Of a stretch of 19,135 bases of DNA, positions 13,327 through 19,135 are shown in pieces; the stretch's first letter is position 1, and each line of letters opens with the position of its first letter. The notes beneath the pieces were generated by a model that was not told where the DNA came from, ran no database searches, and was given only the letters and a program-made list of their open reading frames with translations. The stretch is taken from the NCBI GenBank assembly GCA_023426365.1, contig JAFAAW010000033.1:1-19135 (forward strand), given 5' to 3'. The DNA is from Pseudomonadota bacterium. GTDB lineage: Bacteria; Pseudomonadota; Alphaproteobacteria; Rhodospirillales; Magnetospirillaceae. Position numbers and translations under genes: made by a program.

Positions 13327-13791
13327 ATGAAGCTGTACCTGGACGTGGATGGAACCTTGCTGCGACGGGGCGGCCACGCCCGCCTGCGCGGCGAGCTGGC
13401 GCCGGCCGACCATCTGCTGCCATTCCTGGAATGGGCGACCCGCACCTTTGCCTGCGTGTGGCTGACCAGCCGCGACCGCGACGGCGGCGCCGAGGCGATC
13501 CGCGCCGCGTTCCGCCAAGCCATCGGCCCGGGCGAGGAGGCCGACGCCGTGGACGCACTGCTGTGCCGGGTGGCGCCGTCGGCGTGGCAGGGCTGCAAGG
13601 CCGAGGCCATCGATTTCGCCCAGCCGTTCCTGTGGCTGGACGACGCGCCCGAGGAAGAATCGCTGGAGCTGCTCGACAGCCACCGCCTCACCCACGCCTG
13701 GGTGCCCATCGCCATCGACCAGCGGCCCGACGATTTGCGCCGGGCCATGGCGGAATTGGAACGCCGCGCCGGATTGTGCGGCGCCGGCTGA
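13327..13791 (+). CDS. Small HAD-fold hydrolase-like protein
   Basis: A 154-aa protein with the haloacid dehalogenase motifs in order: motif I DVDGT (D6, D8), motif II LTS (46-48), a possible motif III lysine K91, and motif IV LWLDD (D105, D106). It has no obvious cap domain. Size and motif layout recall the small HAD domains of the Swiss-Army-knife RNA repair type. It is probably a Mg-dependent phosphatase of unknown substrate. The start has a strong GGGGGAGG site (13313-13320). It ends 45 bases before the convergent DUF1150 gene, with a hairpin between them. Confidence 0.8.
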   Translation: MKLYLDVDGTLLRRGGHARLRGELAPADHLLPFLEWATRTFACVWLTSRDRDGGAEAIRAAFRQAIGPGEEADAVDALLCRVAPSAWQGCKAEAIDFAQPFLWLDDAPEEESLELLDSHRLTHAWVPIAIDQRPDDLRRAMAELERRAGLCGAG

Positions 13792-13796
13792 CGCCG

Positions 13797-13817
13797 CCCT
13801 GCGCCGCGCCCGCAGGG
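13797..13817. terminator. Hairpin between the convergent HAD and DUF1150 genes
   Basis: Arms CCCTGCG (13797-13803) and CGCAGGG (13811-13817) with a 7-base loop lie in the 45-base gap between two stop codons. No T-run follows, so the assignment rests on position and symmetry. Confidence 0.4.
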
Positions 13818-13836
13818 ACGCCCGCATGGACGGCGT

Positions 13837-14067
13837 TCAGTGAACGCTGACCGGTTCCAGTTCGTGCTGGCGGACGGCGGCGAAAGCCAGATCGCGCGAC
13901 GGCGCCAGACCCACCTGGGTCCCGTCGGCCGCATGGATGGACCAGCCCACCGCGTCGTCAACCATGATCCGCTTGATGAAGGCCAGTTGGGGCAGGCCCC
14001 AATTGGCGAAGTCGGACTGGCTCATGGGGCGCGGTCGGCCCGCGCCGGGATGGGGAGTGTTGGGCAT
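13837..14067 (-). CDS. DUF1150 family protein
   Basis: A 76-aa protein. After a Pro/Gly-rich start (MPNTPHPGAGRPRP) the domain runs from FANWGLPQLAFIKRI through VGWSIHAADGTQVGLAPSRDLAFAAVRQHELEPVSVH, typical of DUF1150. This alphaproteobacterial family is commonly encoded next to small heat-shock proteins, as here, which suggests that it is part of the heat-shock response; its function is unknown. The ATG at 14067 has AGGAGG with 7-base spacing. Only 14 bases separate it from the hsp20 stop, so the two genes form an operon. Confidence 0.88.
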   Translation of the reverse strand: MPNTPHPGAGRPRPMSQSDFANWGLPQLAFIKRIMVDDAVGWSIHAADGTQVGLAPSRDLAFAAVRQHELEPVSVH

Positions 14068-14081
14068 GACGGCACCTCCTG

Positions 14082-14567
14082 TCACTGGCCGAGGCGGGGC
14101 CGGTGTCCGACACCGCCCTCGGCTTCCACTTCCAGGGTGCGATCGGCGCCGCCCGCGGCCCCTTGGATCGGAATGCTGCGCACCCGGGGTTCCGGCCGCG
14201 GCCGCACCAGATCCACGTGCAGCAGGCCGTTGTCCAGGGTGGCGGCACGCACCTCGATGCCTTCGGCCAGCACGAAACTGCGCTGGAACTGCCGCGCGGC
14301 GATCCCCCGATGCAGGAAGATACGCCCCGTTTCGTCCTCGGCCTGACGGCCGCGGATGATCAACTGGTTGTCCTCGGTGGCGACCGACAGATCGTCCATG
14401 GAAAAGCCCGCCACCGCCAGGGTGATGCGCAGGCCGTTCTCACCGATCTGTTCGATGTTGTAGGGCGGATAGCCCTCGCCCTGGTTCTTGGCCACACGAT
14501 CGAGAACCCGCTCGAAATGGTCGAAACCGAGCAGCAGGGGGCTGTTGAAAACGGAGAGGCGAGTCAT
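14082..14567 (-). CDS. ibpA: Small heat-shock protein Hsp20 (IbpA-like)
   Basis: A 161-aa alpha-crystallin-type chaperone. It opens MTRLSVFNSPLLLGFDHFERVLDR, near-identical in pattern to alphaproteobacterial IbpA/HspH. The crystallin domain runs about 35-130: YNIEQIGENGLRITLAVAGF, QLIIRGRQ, FLHRGIAARQFQRSFVLAEGIEV and ATLDNGLLHVDL. It binds unfolding proteins without ATP, in large oligomers. The C-terminal tail after VRSIPIQ supplies the I-x-I/V-type anchor. A GAGGAGG site lies 9 bases before the ATG, inside a hairpin that looks like a thermosensor. The promoter region with tandem repeats lies at 14686-14766. Confidence 0.93.
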   Translation of the reverse strand: MTRLSVFNSPLLLGFDHFERVLDRVAKNQGEGYPPYNIEQIGENGLRITLAVAGFSMDDLSVATEDNQLIIRGRQAEDETGRIFLHRGIAARQFQRSFVLAEGIEVRAATLDNGLLHVDLVRPRPEPRVRSIPIQGAAGGADRTLEVEAEGGVGHRPRLGQ

Positions 14568-14575
14568 GGAAGGCG

Positions 14576-14597
14576 TCCTCCTCAGGCGCGAGCGAGA
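14576..14597 (-). promoter_or_regulatory. ROSE-like RNA thermometer hairpin over the hsp20 ribosome-binding site
   Basis: On the minus strand the leader reads UCUCGCUC (14597-14590), a 6-base loop GCGCCU, then GAGGAGGA (14583-14576), which is the ribosome-binding site. UCGCU fits the conserved U-U/C-G-C-U element of ROSE thermometers, placed opposite AGGA with a G-G mismatch as in known examples. Such imperfect stems melt at heat-shock temperature and free the ribosome site. The leader from the suggested promoter is about 110 bases, the usual size for these elements. The pairing was made by hand; no folding program was run. Confidence 0.5.
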
Positions 14598-14685
14598 ATG
14601 CGGCGATGGGCCCGATCAACGGCACCCGATGTCGGCCCGCCCCAATGCGACATGCCGTCGCGGCAAGGCAGCGGGCCTTGGACAA

Positions 14686-14716
14686 ATATTTTGGAAGCGA
14701 ATCGGCCGCCGTCAAG
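14686..14716 (-). promoter_or_regulatory. Candidate heat-shock (RpoH-type) promoter for hsp20
   Basis: On the minus strand CTTGAC (14716-14711) is followed after 16 bases by CCAAAATAT (14694-14686), an AT-rich box that stands out in GC-rich DNA. CTTG plus a CC-AT box at this distance fits the alphaproteobacterial RpoH pattern. The -35 is the last base set of a 20-bp tandem unit, so a second CTTGAC lies 20 bp further upstream. Confidence 0.4.
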
Positions 14717-14766
14717 CCATCGGCTCTGCCGTCAAGCCATCGGCTCTGCCGCCAGGCCATCGGCTC
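14711..14766. repeat. 20-bp tandem repeat (two perfect copies plus a degenerate third)
   Basis: The unit GTCAAGCCATCGGCTCTGCC fills 14711-14730 and 14731-14750 exactly; 14751-14770 matches 15 of 20 positions, 14 of them within its first 16 bases. The third copy overlaps the stop codon of the EF-hand gene at 14765-14767. Each perfect unit ends, on the minus strand, in CTTGAC, the proposed hsp20 -35 element. Confidence 0.9.
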
Positions 14767-15313
14767 AGGGGCGGCCCCGGCCACAGCCGTCCAGCACCTG
14801 CGCGCGGCTCAGTCCGCCGCCGGCCAGGCCCTCGACCGCGAAGGCGCGGAATTCCTCGGCGGTGACCCGGAAATCCGCGTTGGCGTCGGCCTGCATCACC
14901 GTGTCCACCCGCGCCTGCGAGCGAAAGGCCGGACCCCGCCGGCCAGGGGCGGGGGCGGCCTGTTCGGCCTCCGCCCCTGGCGCCGGGTGCGGCAGCAGGC
15001 GGGCACGCACGGCCGTCAGTTCGTCGGCGGTGATCTGGCCGTCGCGGTTCAGGTCGGCGACGGCGAACCAGCGCGCCGCGTCGGCCACCATCTCGTCGGT
15101 GTCGATGGTGCCGTCGCCATTGCGGTCGGTACCGTCGAACCACGCCGCCAGCGCGGCCCGGCAATCGTCCTGGCCGGCGCGGAACGGCAGCGGCTCGCCG
15201 TTGGGGCTGGTGGTCCAGGCCGGCGCCGGCCCCGTGTTCTCGGGCGCACGGCCCAGCACGCAGCCGCCCAGCACCAGCAGGGCAAGCATCACCAGGGGCG
15301 AATGACGGTTCAT
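14765..15313 (-). CDS. EF-hand calcium-binding lipoprotein
   Basis: A 182-aa exported protein with lipobox LGGC and Cys18 (opens MNRHSPLVMLALLVLGGC). Three EF-hand loops are visible: D63-R-N65-G-D67-G-T69 with E74; D87-L-N89-R-D91-G-Q93 with E98; and D143-A-N145-A-D147-F-R149 with E154, where the third loop has Phe instead of the usual Gly at position 6. The first two form a close pair. It is probably a periplasmic or outer-membrane-anchored Ca2+-binding protein. An Ala/Pro/Glu-rich linker (about 108-128) joins pair and third hand. The ATG at 15313 was chosen over one five codons earlier because it gives a proper signal peptide. Its 3' end runs into the 20-bp repeats and hsp20 leader. Confidence 0.88.
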   Translation of the reverse strand: MNRHSPLVMLALLVLGGCVLGRAPENTGPAPAWTTSPNGEPLPFRAGQDDCRAALAAWFDGTDRNGDGTIDTDEMVADAARWFAVADLNRDGQITADELTAVRARLLPHPAPGAEAEQAAPAPGRRGPAFRSQARVDTVMQADANADFRVTAEEFRAFAVEGLAGGGLSRAQVLDGCGRGRP

Positions 15314-15380
15314 GGACGCGCGCTCCACAAGGCGGATGGGGCGGGGATGAAAGGCCGCTCCGGCGCCGTTGCCCCGGCGC

Positions 15381-15908
15381 CTAGCGCCGCGACGGCAGGG
15401 GTTCGGAGCGGATCTTTTCCTGCGGCGCCGCCCGCGGGGCGTCGTAATAGCCGCCCCCCGCCGCCGGAGCCGGCGCGGTGGTGGCGGCGCGGTGACCGAC
15501 GATCACCGAGACCGTGGACCCCCACATGGCGCTGCTTTCGATCTGCACGGTGGCGGCGCGGTCGCCGCGCACATAGGCCATGACGCTGATGCCCGAGGTG
15601 GCGGCCATGATCGGTTCCCACCCGAAGGCGGGCATCTGGCTCTGATAGAACTGGTTGGCGTCGGGGGCCGACTTCCACAGTTTCATCACCACGCGGCCGG
15701 TCCAGCGGTCCTTGTCGCCCAGGATCAGCGAACGTTCGTTGTCCATGGTGGCGCCCGACGGGATGGGAATGTCGGTCAGCAGGTTGAAGTCGGGCTGCTG
15801 CGCGGGGTCGCCGGCCTGGGTGTGGGGCAACGACGTGCTGGAGCCGCAGCCGGCAAGCAGCAGGGCGGACACTCCAATCAAGGCGGCACGGAGAAGCACG
15901 GCAGTCAT
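15381..15908 (-). CDS. Uncharacterised lipoprotein
   Basis: A 175-aa protein opening MTAVLLRAALIGVSALLLAGC, a clear lipoprotein signal with Cys21. The mature part has a short acidic spacer, then a compact domain with IPIPSGATMDNERSLILG, RWTGRVVMKLWKS, NQFYQSQMPAFGWEPIM, ISVMAYVRGDRAATVQI and TVSVIVGHR. The alternating strand-rich pattern, with GDRAATVQI and VSVIVG, suggests a small alpha/beta domain found in alphaproteobacterial lipoproteins; I cannot name the family. The C-terminal 30 residues are Ala/Pro/Arg-rich and probably disordered. The open frame begins 22 codons earlier, but only the inner ATG at 15908 gives a signal peptide. It sits between thpR and the EF-hand lipoprotein, with a 67-base gap to the latter. 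Confidence 0.75.
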   Translation of the reverse strand: MTAVLLRAALIGVSALLLAGCGSSTSLPHTQAGDPAQQPDFNLLTDIPIPSGATMDNERSLILGDKDRWTGRVVMKLWKSAPDANQFYQSQMPAFGWEPIMAATSGISVMAYVRGDRAATVQIESSAMWGSTVSVIVGHRAATTAPAPAAGGGYYDAPRAAPQEKIRSEPLPSRR

Positions 15909-15989
15909 GGCATGAAAACTACAGGCAACGCCGGGGGCGGACAAGGAAAAGTCGCCTGCGCGCACAGTCGCCATGGCGGCCCCGCCAGA

Positions 15990-16523
15990 TCAATCCAGGG
16001 GATATTCCGCCAGTGCTTCGTATTCCGCGCCCGAACGGCCCAGATGGCTGCGGTACAGGATGAAATGGTCCGCTGTCCACGGCCCGGCATGGAACGGAGA
16101 GTTGCGGGCGATGAAATCCTGGATGCGGCCGACCGGGGCATCCTTGAACCGGGCCAGGGTGACGTGGGGAAGGTATTTGCGGCCCTCGGGCGGCAGGCCC
16201 AGGCGCGCCACCGCCGTCTCGACGCGGGCCTGCAGGTGCAGCAGGCCGGGGGCGCGCTCCACCGCCGCCCACAGATGGTTGGGCCTGGTGCGCCCGAACG
16301 TCCCGAAGCCGTCCAGCGACAGCGCGAAGGCGGGCGCGCGCAGCCCGGCCAGGGTTTCGTCGATCTCGGCGGCCAGCCCTTCCTCCACCTCGCCGATGAA
16401 GCGCAGCGTGATGTGCAGGTTGCGGGCCTCGACCCAGCGGGCGCCGGGCACGCCGCCGCCCAGGGATTCCAGGCGCCGCGCCACCTCGCCGGGCGGGGCC
16501 AGGGCGACGAACAGGCGGATCAT
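15990..16523 (-). CDS. thpR: RNA 2',3'-cyclic phosphodiesterase (2H family)
   Basis: A 177-aa two-histidine phosphoesterase. The two catalytic H-x-T-x motifs are H37-I-T-L40 and H120-V-T-L123, the family spacing. It opens MIRLFVALAPP and includes WVEARNLHITLRFIGEV and KYLPHVTLARFKD, as in ThpR/LigT. The enzyme opens 2',3'-cyclic phosphates on RNA (and can join tRNA half molecules in reverse) in the cytoplasm. The start ATG at 16523 overlaps the stop of the FIST gene by ATGA, so translation is coupled. The longer frame up to 16847 is a shadow of the FIST gene. Confidence 0.92.
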   Translation of the reverse strand: MIRLFVALAPPGEVARRLESLGGGVPGARWVEARNLHITLRFIGEVEEGLAAEIDETLAGLRAPAFALSLDGFGTFGRTRPNHLWAAVERAPGLLHLQARVETAVARLGLPPEGRKYLPHVTLARFKDAPVGRIQDFIARNSPFHAGPWTADHFILYRSHLGRSGAEYEALAEYPLD

Positions 16524-17665
16524 GCCCCCTCTCCCACCAGCACGGTCAGCACGCCGGTGTAGGCGTAAAGCCGGTCGCCGGCGAACTCGCCATGGCCGAA
16601 AAAGCCGATCAGCGGCACCTCGCCCAGCGCGTCGGCGATCAGCGCCAGTTCCGCCTCGTCCTCGCCGAACATGTGGCCGCCGCGCGCCACGCAGGAATGG
16701 TAAAATGCCGCCCGCACCGGCCGCCCGGCCACCCGGGCGACCACATCGGCCAGCATGCGCTCCATGTCCGCCCGCGCGGTCTGGGGGTCGCGGCGCACGA
16801 ACATGACCTCGGCGCCTTCCTCGACCCGGTCGCCCACCGCCAGCCATCCCTGGCGCGGATCGATGCCCAGCAGCATGCGCACCTGGTAATCGGTGCGGTC
16901 CGACCCCGCCACCGGCAGCGCCAGATGGATGTAGCCGGCCGCCCGCCGCAGGTCGCGGGCGATCAACTGGCCGGCCTCGTCCTTGAGCACGTCGAGCGCC
17001 GGGCGGCCGTCCAGCGCCATCAGCACGCCCTCGGCGGATTCGGTCACCCGGTGCGGCGGGCCGATGGGCGTGCAGCCCTGGGTCAGGCCGCTGACCACGG
17101 CGACCTCGGACCCCAGCAGCAGGCCGGCGATGCCGCCCGACACCACCGAATCGGCAAGCTGGGCCGGCGGTCCCGACGGCGACACCAGGCCGCCGACCAC
17201 GAACCCGACCTCGGTGGCGAAGGCGCCCACCAGGCCGGCCATGCCGGGCGAGCGCGAATCACCGTGGGCCACCGCCAGGCAGGGCCGGCGCGCCGCCAGC
17301 CAGGGCGCCAGATGGCCGGCTATCTCGGCCGCCTCCAGGCCCCAGAAGCTGCGAAAGGAATCCTCGGGCAGCCAGCCGGTCATCACCGCCAGCGCGCCCT
17401 CGCCCGATGCCGCCCGCCCGCCGGCCAGGATGCCGGGCGCCACCGCCCCCGCCCAGTGGCGTATGCGCGTGGTCTCGCGCAGGAAGGTCAGGATGCTCGA
17501 CAGGTTCTGGTTGAACGCCTCGGTGACGTACAGGAACCCCACATTGGCCGGCCGGGCGCCCAACTGCTCCAGGCACGCCTTGGCCGCCAGCCCCCAATGG
17601 TCGCCCCGCGACAGGGCGACCGCGAAGGGGCCGTGGGCGGCGCCGACCTGGGCGGCCGTACTCAT
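16520..17665 (-). CDS. FIST-domain sensory protein
   Basis: A 381-aa soluble protein with a FIST_N domain (about 15-220; VGFLYVTEAFNQNLSSILTFLR, WAGAVAPGILAGG) and a FIST_C domain (about 230-370; AAFYHSCVARGGHMFGEDEAELALI, VPLIGFFGHGEFAG, YTGVLTVLV). FIST proteins are predicted small-ligand sensors that often serve signal transduction. The conserved Cys-containing YHSC and GHGEFAG motifs are present. No output domain is attached. It overlaps tesA upstream and thpR downstream by 4 bases each (ATGA), so all three are likely one coupled transcript. Ligand unknown. Confidence 0.9.
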   Translation of the reverse strand: MSTAAQVGAAHGPFAVALSRGDHWGLAAKACLEQLGARPANVGFLYVTEAFNQNLSSILTFLRETTRIRHWAGAVAPGILAGGRAASGEGALAVMTGWLPEDSFRSFWGLEAAEIAGHLAPWLAARRPCLAVAHGDSRSPGMAGLVGAFATEVGFVVGGLVSPSGPPAQLADSVVSGGIAGLLLGSEVAVVSGLTQGCTPIGPPHRVTESAEGVLMALDGRPALDVLKDEAGQLIARDLRRAAGYIHLALPVAGSDRTDYQVRMLLGIDPRQGWLAVGDRVEEGAEVMFVRRDPQTARADMERMLADVVARVAGRPVRAAFYHSCVARGGHMFGEDEAELALIADALGEVPLIGFFGHGEFAGDRLYAYTGVLTVLVGEGA

Positions 17666-18333
17666 CCCTGGCCCCCGGTCGGGGCGGCGGCGACGGGCGG
17701 CCCCAGCACCGCCTTCACGCTGGGCAGGATGCGGCGCACGATCTCGGCCACGCCGTCGGGCGTGGGGTGCAGGCCGTCGGGCTGGTTGAAACGCGGGTCG
17801 CGGGCCACGCCGTCCAGGAAGAAGGGATAGAGCGCCACCTGATGGCGCTGGGCGAGGCGGGGGAACACCGCCTCGAACGCGGCGGCGTAGTCCGGGCCGA
17901 AATTGGGCGGCGCCCGCATGCCGGTCAGCAGCACCCGCACCCCCGACTTCTTCAGGCGGGTCAGGATGTCGTCCAGGTTGCGCTCGGCCTGGGCGGGGTC
18001 CAGCCCGCGCAGGCCGTCATTGGCGCCCAGCTCGACGATGGCGGCCTGGGGCCGGTCGGCCAGCGCCCAGTCCAGCCGCGCTTTGCCGCCGGCGGTGGTA
18101 TCGCCCGACACGCCCGCGTTCAGCACCGTGACGTCATAGCCCTCGGCCCGGAGCGCGCGTTCCAATTGGGCGGGAAACGAGGCGTCGGCGGCGACGCCAT
18201 AGCCGGCGGTCAGCGAATCGCCCAGCGCCAGCAGCCGCATGGGTTCCGCCCCGGCCGACGCCACCATCACATTGACAAGCGCGGCGATGGCGCCATATCG
18301 GACCAGATTAACCGCAAGAGCACCCAGCCGCAT
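17662..18333 (-). CDS. tesA: GDSL-type arylesterase / acyl-CoA thioesterase (TesA-like)
   Basis: A 223-aa SGNH hydrolase exported by an N-terminal signal (MRLGALAVNLVRYGAIAALVNVMVASAGA). Catalytic block I is ALGDS with Ser40, block III GAND with Asn105, and block V D186-G-L-H189. It hydrolyses esters and thioesters in the periplasm. The start ATG at 18333 has GGAG six bases upstream and shares two bases with the start codon of the divergent ABC gene; a tesA-ybbA pairing is common in proteobacteria. Its stop overlaps the FIST gene by 4 bases. The longer frame to 18654 is antisense to the ABC gene and was discarded. Confidence 0.92.
   Translation of the reverse strand: MRLGALAVNLVRYGAIAALVNVMVASAGAEPMRLLALGDSLTAGYGVAADASFPAQLERALRAEGYDVTVLNAGVSGDTTAGGKARLDWALADRPQAAIVELGANDGLRGLDPAQAERNLDDILTRLKKSGVRVLLTGMRAPPNFGPDYAAAFEAVFPRLAQRHQVALYPFFLDGVARDPRFNQPDGLHPTPDGVAEIVRRILPSVKAVLGPPVAAAPTGGQG
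18272..18301 (+). promoter_or_regulatory. Candidate promoter of ybbA inside the tesA signal-peptide region
   Basis: A perfect -35 TTGACA (18272-18277) is followed by an 18-bp spacer and TATCGG (18296-18301), a 3-of-6 -10. Transcription would begin near 18308, giving a leader of about 24 bases before the ATG at 18332. It lies antisense to the first codons of tesA, so the two genes' transcription units must overlap. Confidence 0.4.
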
Positions 18334-19051
18334 GCCGATCTCCGCTTCCGTCTCCGCGCCGCTCGTGCAGTTGAGCCGCGTCACCCTCAACTTGGCGAGC
18401 TTGGCCGGCGAGGTCAACGTCCTGCGCGGCATCGACCTGTCGGTGGCCGAGGGCGAGACGGTCGGCGTGGTCGGTCCGTCGGGGTCGGGCAAGTCCACCC
18501 TGCTGATGGTCATGGCCGGGCTGGAACGGGCCACGTCGGGGATTGTGCGGGTGGCCGGCCACGACCTGTCGGCGCTGGACGAGGATGCGCTGGCGCGCTT
18601 CCGCCGCGCCCAGGTCGGCATCGTCTTCCAGGCGTTCCATCTGGTGCCCACCATGACCGCGCTGGAGAACGTGGCGGTGCCGCTGGAACTGGCCGGCGCG
18701 CGGGACGCCTTTGCCCGCGCCGAGGCGGAACTGCGCCAGGTCGGGCTGGGCCACCGGCTGGACCATTATCCCGGCCAGCTTTCCGGCGGCGAACAGCAGC
18801 GCGTGGCGCTGGCCCGCGCCTTCGTCGCCCGCCCGCGCCTGTTGCTGGCCGACGAACCCACCGGCAATCTGGACCAGACCACCGGGCGGGCCATCGTCGA
18901 ATTGCTGTTCGACCTGCATGCGCGCCACGGCACCACCCTGGTGCTGATCACCCATGACCCCCGTCTGGCGGAACGCTGCGGCCGGGTGGTACGGGTCGAG
19001 GATGGCCGCATCGCCGCCGATCACGCGCCCGTGGCCGAGGTGGCGCAATGA
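18332..19051 (+). CDS. ybbA: ABC transporter ATP-binding protein (YbbA-like)
   Basis: A 239-aa ATPase of the LolD/YbbA group. Walker A is GPSGSGKST (48-56), Q-loop Gln100, signature LSGGEQQ (150-156), Walker B LLLADEP with D174-E175, and switch His208. The N-terminal VQLSRVTLNLASLAGEVNVLRGIDLSV matches YbbA. It energises a FtsX-type permease that may move lipids or hydrophobic compounds across or out of the inner membrane. The ATG at 18332 gives the usual N-terminal length; GTG at 18365 would shorten it by 11. Ribosome-binding site is weak. The stop overlaps an ATG by 4 bases, but that reading is short; the permease starts at 19092. Confidence 0.92.
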   Translation: MPISASVSAPLVQLSRVTLNLASLAGEVNVLRGIDLSVAEGETVGVVGPSGSGKSTLLMVMAGLERATSGIVRVAGHDLSALDEDALARFRRAQVGIVFQAFHLVPTMTALENVAVPLELAGARDAFARAEAELRQVGLGHRLDHYPGQLSGGEQQRVALARAFVARPRLLLADEPTGNLDQTTGRAIVELLFDLHARHGTTLVLITHDPRLAERCGRVVRVEDGRIAADHAPVAEVAQ

Positions 19052-19091
19052 CCGGCCCCTCCCGAACGCGCACCGGCGGGGCGCGCCGCCC

Positions 19092-19135
19092 ATGATCGGT
19101 CTGGCCGCAAAATACGCCCGGCGCGAACTGCGCGC
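19092..19135 (+). CDS. ybbP: FtsX-like ABC permease (YbbP-like), N-terminal 14 residues (partial)
   Basis: Only MIGLAAKYARRELR is visible before the window ends. The motif A-x-K/R-YARRELR is the common start of the large MacB/FtsX permeases that partner YbbA-type ATPases. It begins 40 bases after the ATPase stop. An in-frame-overlapping ATG at 19048 runs into a stop after 15 codons and is not the start. The call depends on this short N-terminus and context. Confidence 0.6.
   Translation, partial: MIGLAAKYARRELR

Noticed and set aside
19048..19095. ATG overlapping the ABC ATPase stop as the permease start
   Set aside because: The frame ends after 15 codons; the permease-like N-terminus begins at 19092.

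Overview
The window is GC-rich (visibly about two-thirds G+C over most of its length) and reads as chromosome of an alphaproteobacterium, most likely a Rhodospirillales member such as Magnetospirillum or a relative. The taxon is inferred from gene content (DUF3572 and DUF1150 proteins, which are largely alphaproteobacterial, and a YbaL-type antiporter) and base composition. No rRNA, tRNA or CRISPR array was seen.

Region 1 (1-1999) is the remains of a mobile element with lower GC than the rest. It holds the last 41 codons of an IS5-family transposase, a 5'-truncated gene tail (128-288), and a 503-aa protein joining a TniB/TnsC-like AAA+ ATPase to a TniQ zinc-finger target selector. Beyond that gene lie three ~21-bp direct repeats and a terminus (TGTGGGCAGACAAAG on the minus strand) that closely resembles a Tn7 end and its TnsB sites. 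I read this as one end of a divergent Tn7-like transposon, broken on its other side by the IS. This is the most unusual part of the window.

Region 2 (2000-4976) is a metal and metalloid island: arsR-arsN2-arsM on the plus strand with a dyad operator over the arsR start codon, then a divergent MerR-family regulator and a small cation diffusion facilitator that share a CadR-like operator.

Region 3 (4988-8735, minus strand) holds dgt, ybaL and a DUF3572 protein, with a 13-bp triplicate repeat between ybaL and dgt and a strong hairpin after the DUF3572 gene. Region 4 (8796-13791) holds an exported six-hairpin-like protein, a helical protein of unknown function, an M48/LysM lipoprotein protease on the opposite strand, an unknown 309-aa protein and a small HAD-fold protein.

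Region 5 (13837-18333, minus strand) holds seven genes in the order tesA, FIST, thpR, a lipoprotein, an EF-hand lipoprotein, hsp20 and DUF1150. The first three overlap by ATGA and are translationally coupled. The hsp20 leader carries a 20-bp tandem repeat with a heat-shock-like promoter and a hairpin resembling a ROSE RNA thermometer. Region 6 (18332-19135) is the divergent ybbA-type ABC ATPase, whose start codon overlaps that of tesA, and the first codons of its permease. Starts were chosen by ribosome-binding sites, overlaps and family N-termini; family names rest on motifs read by eye, not on database searches.
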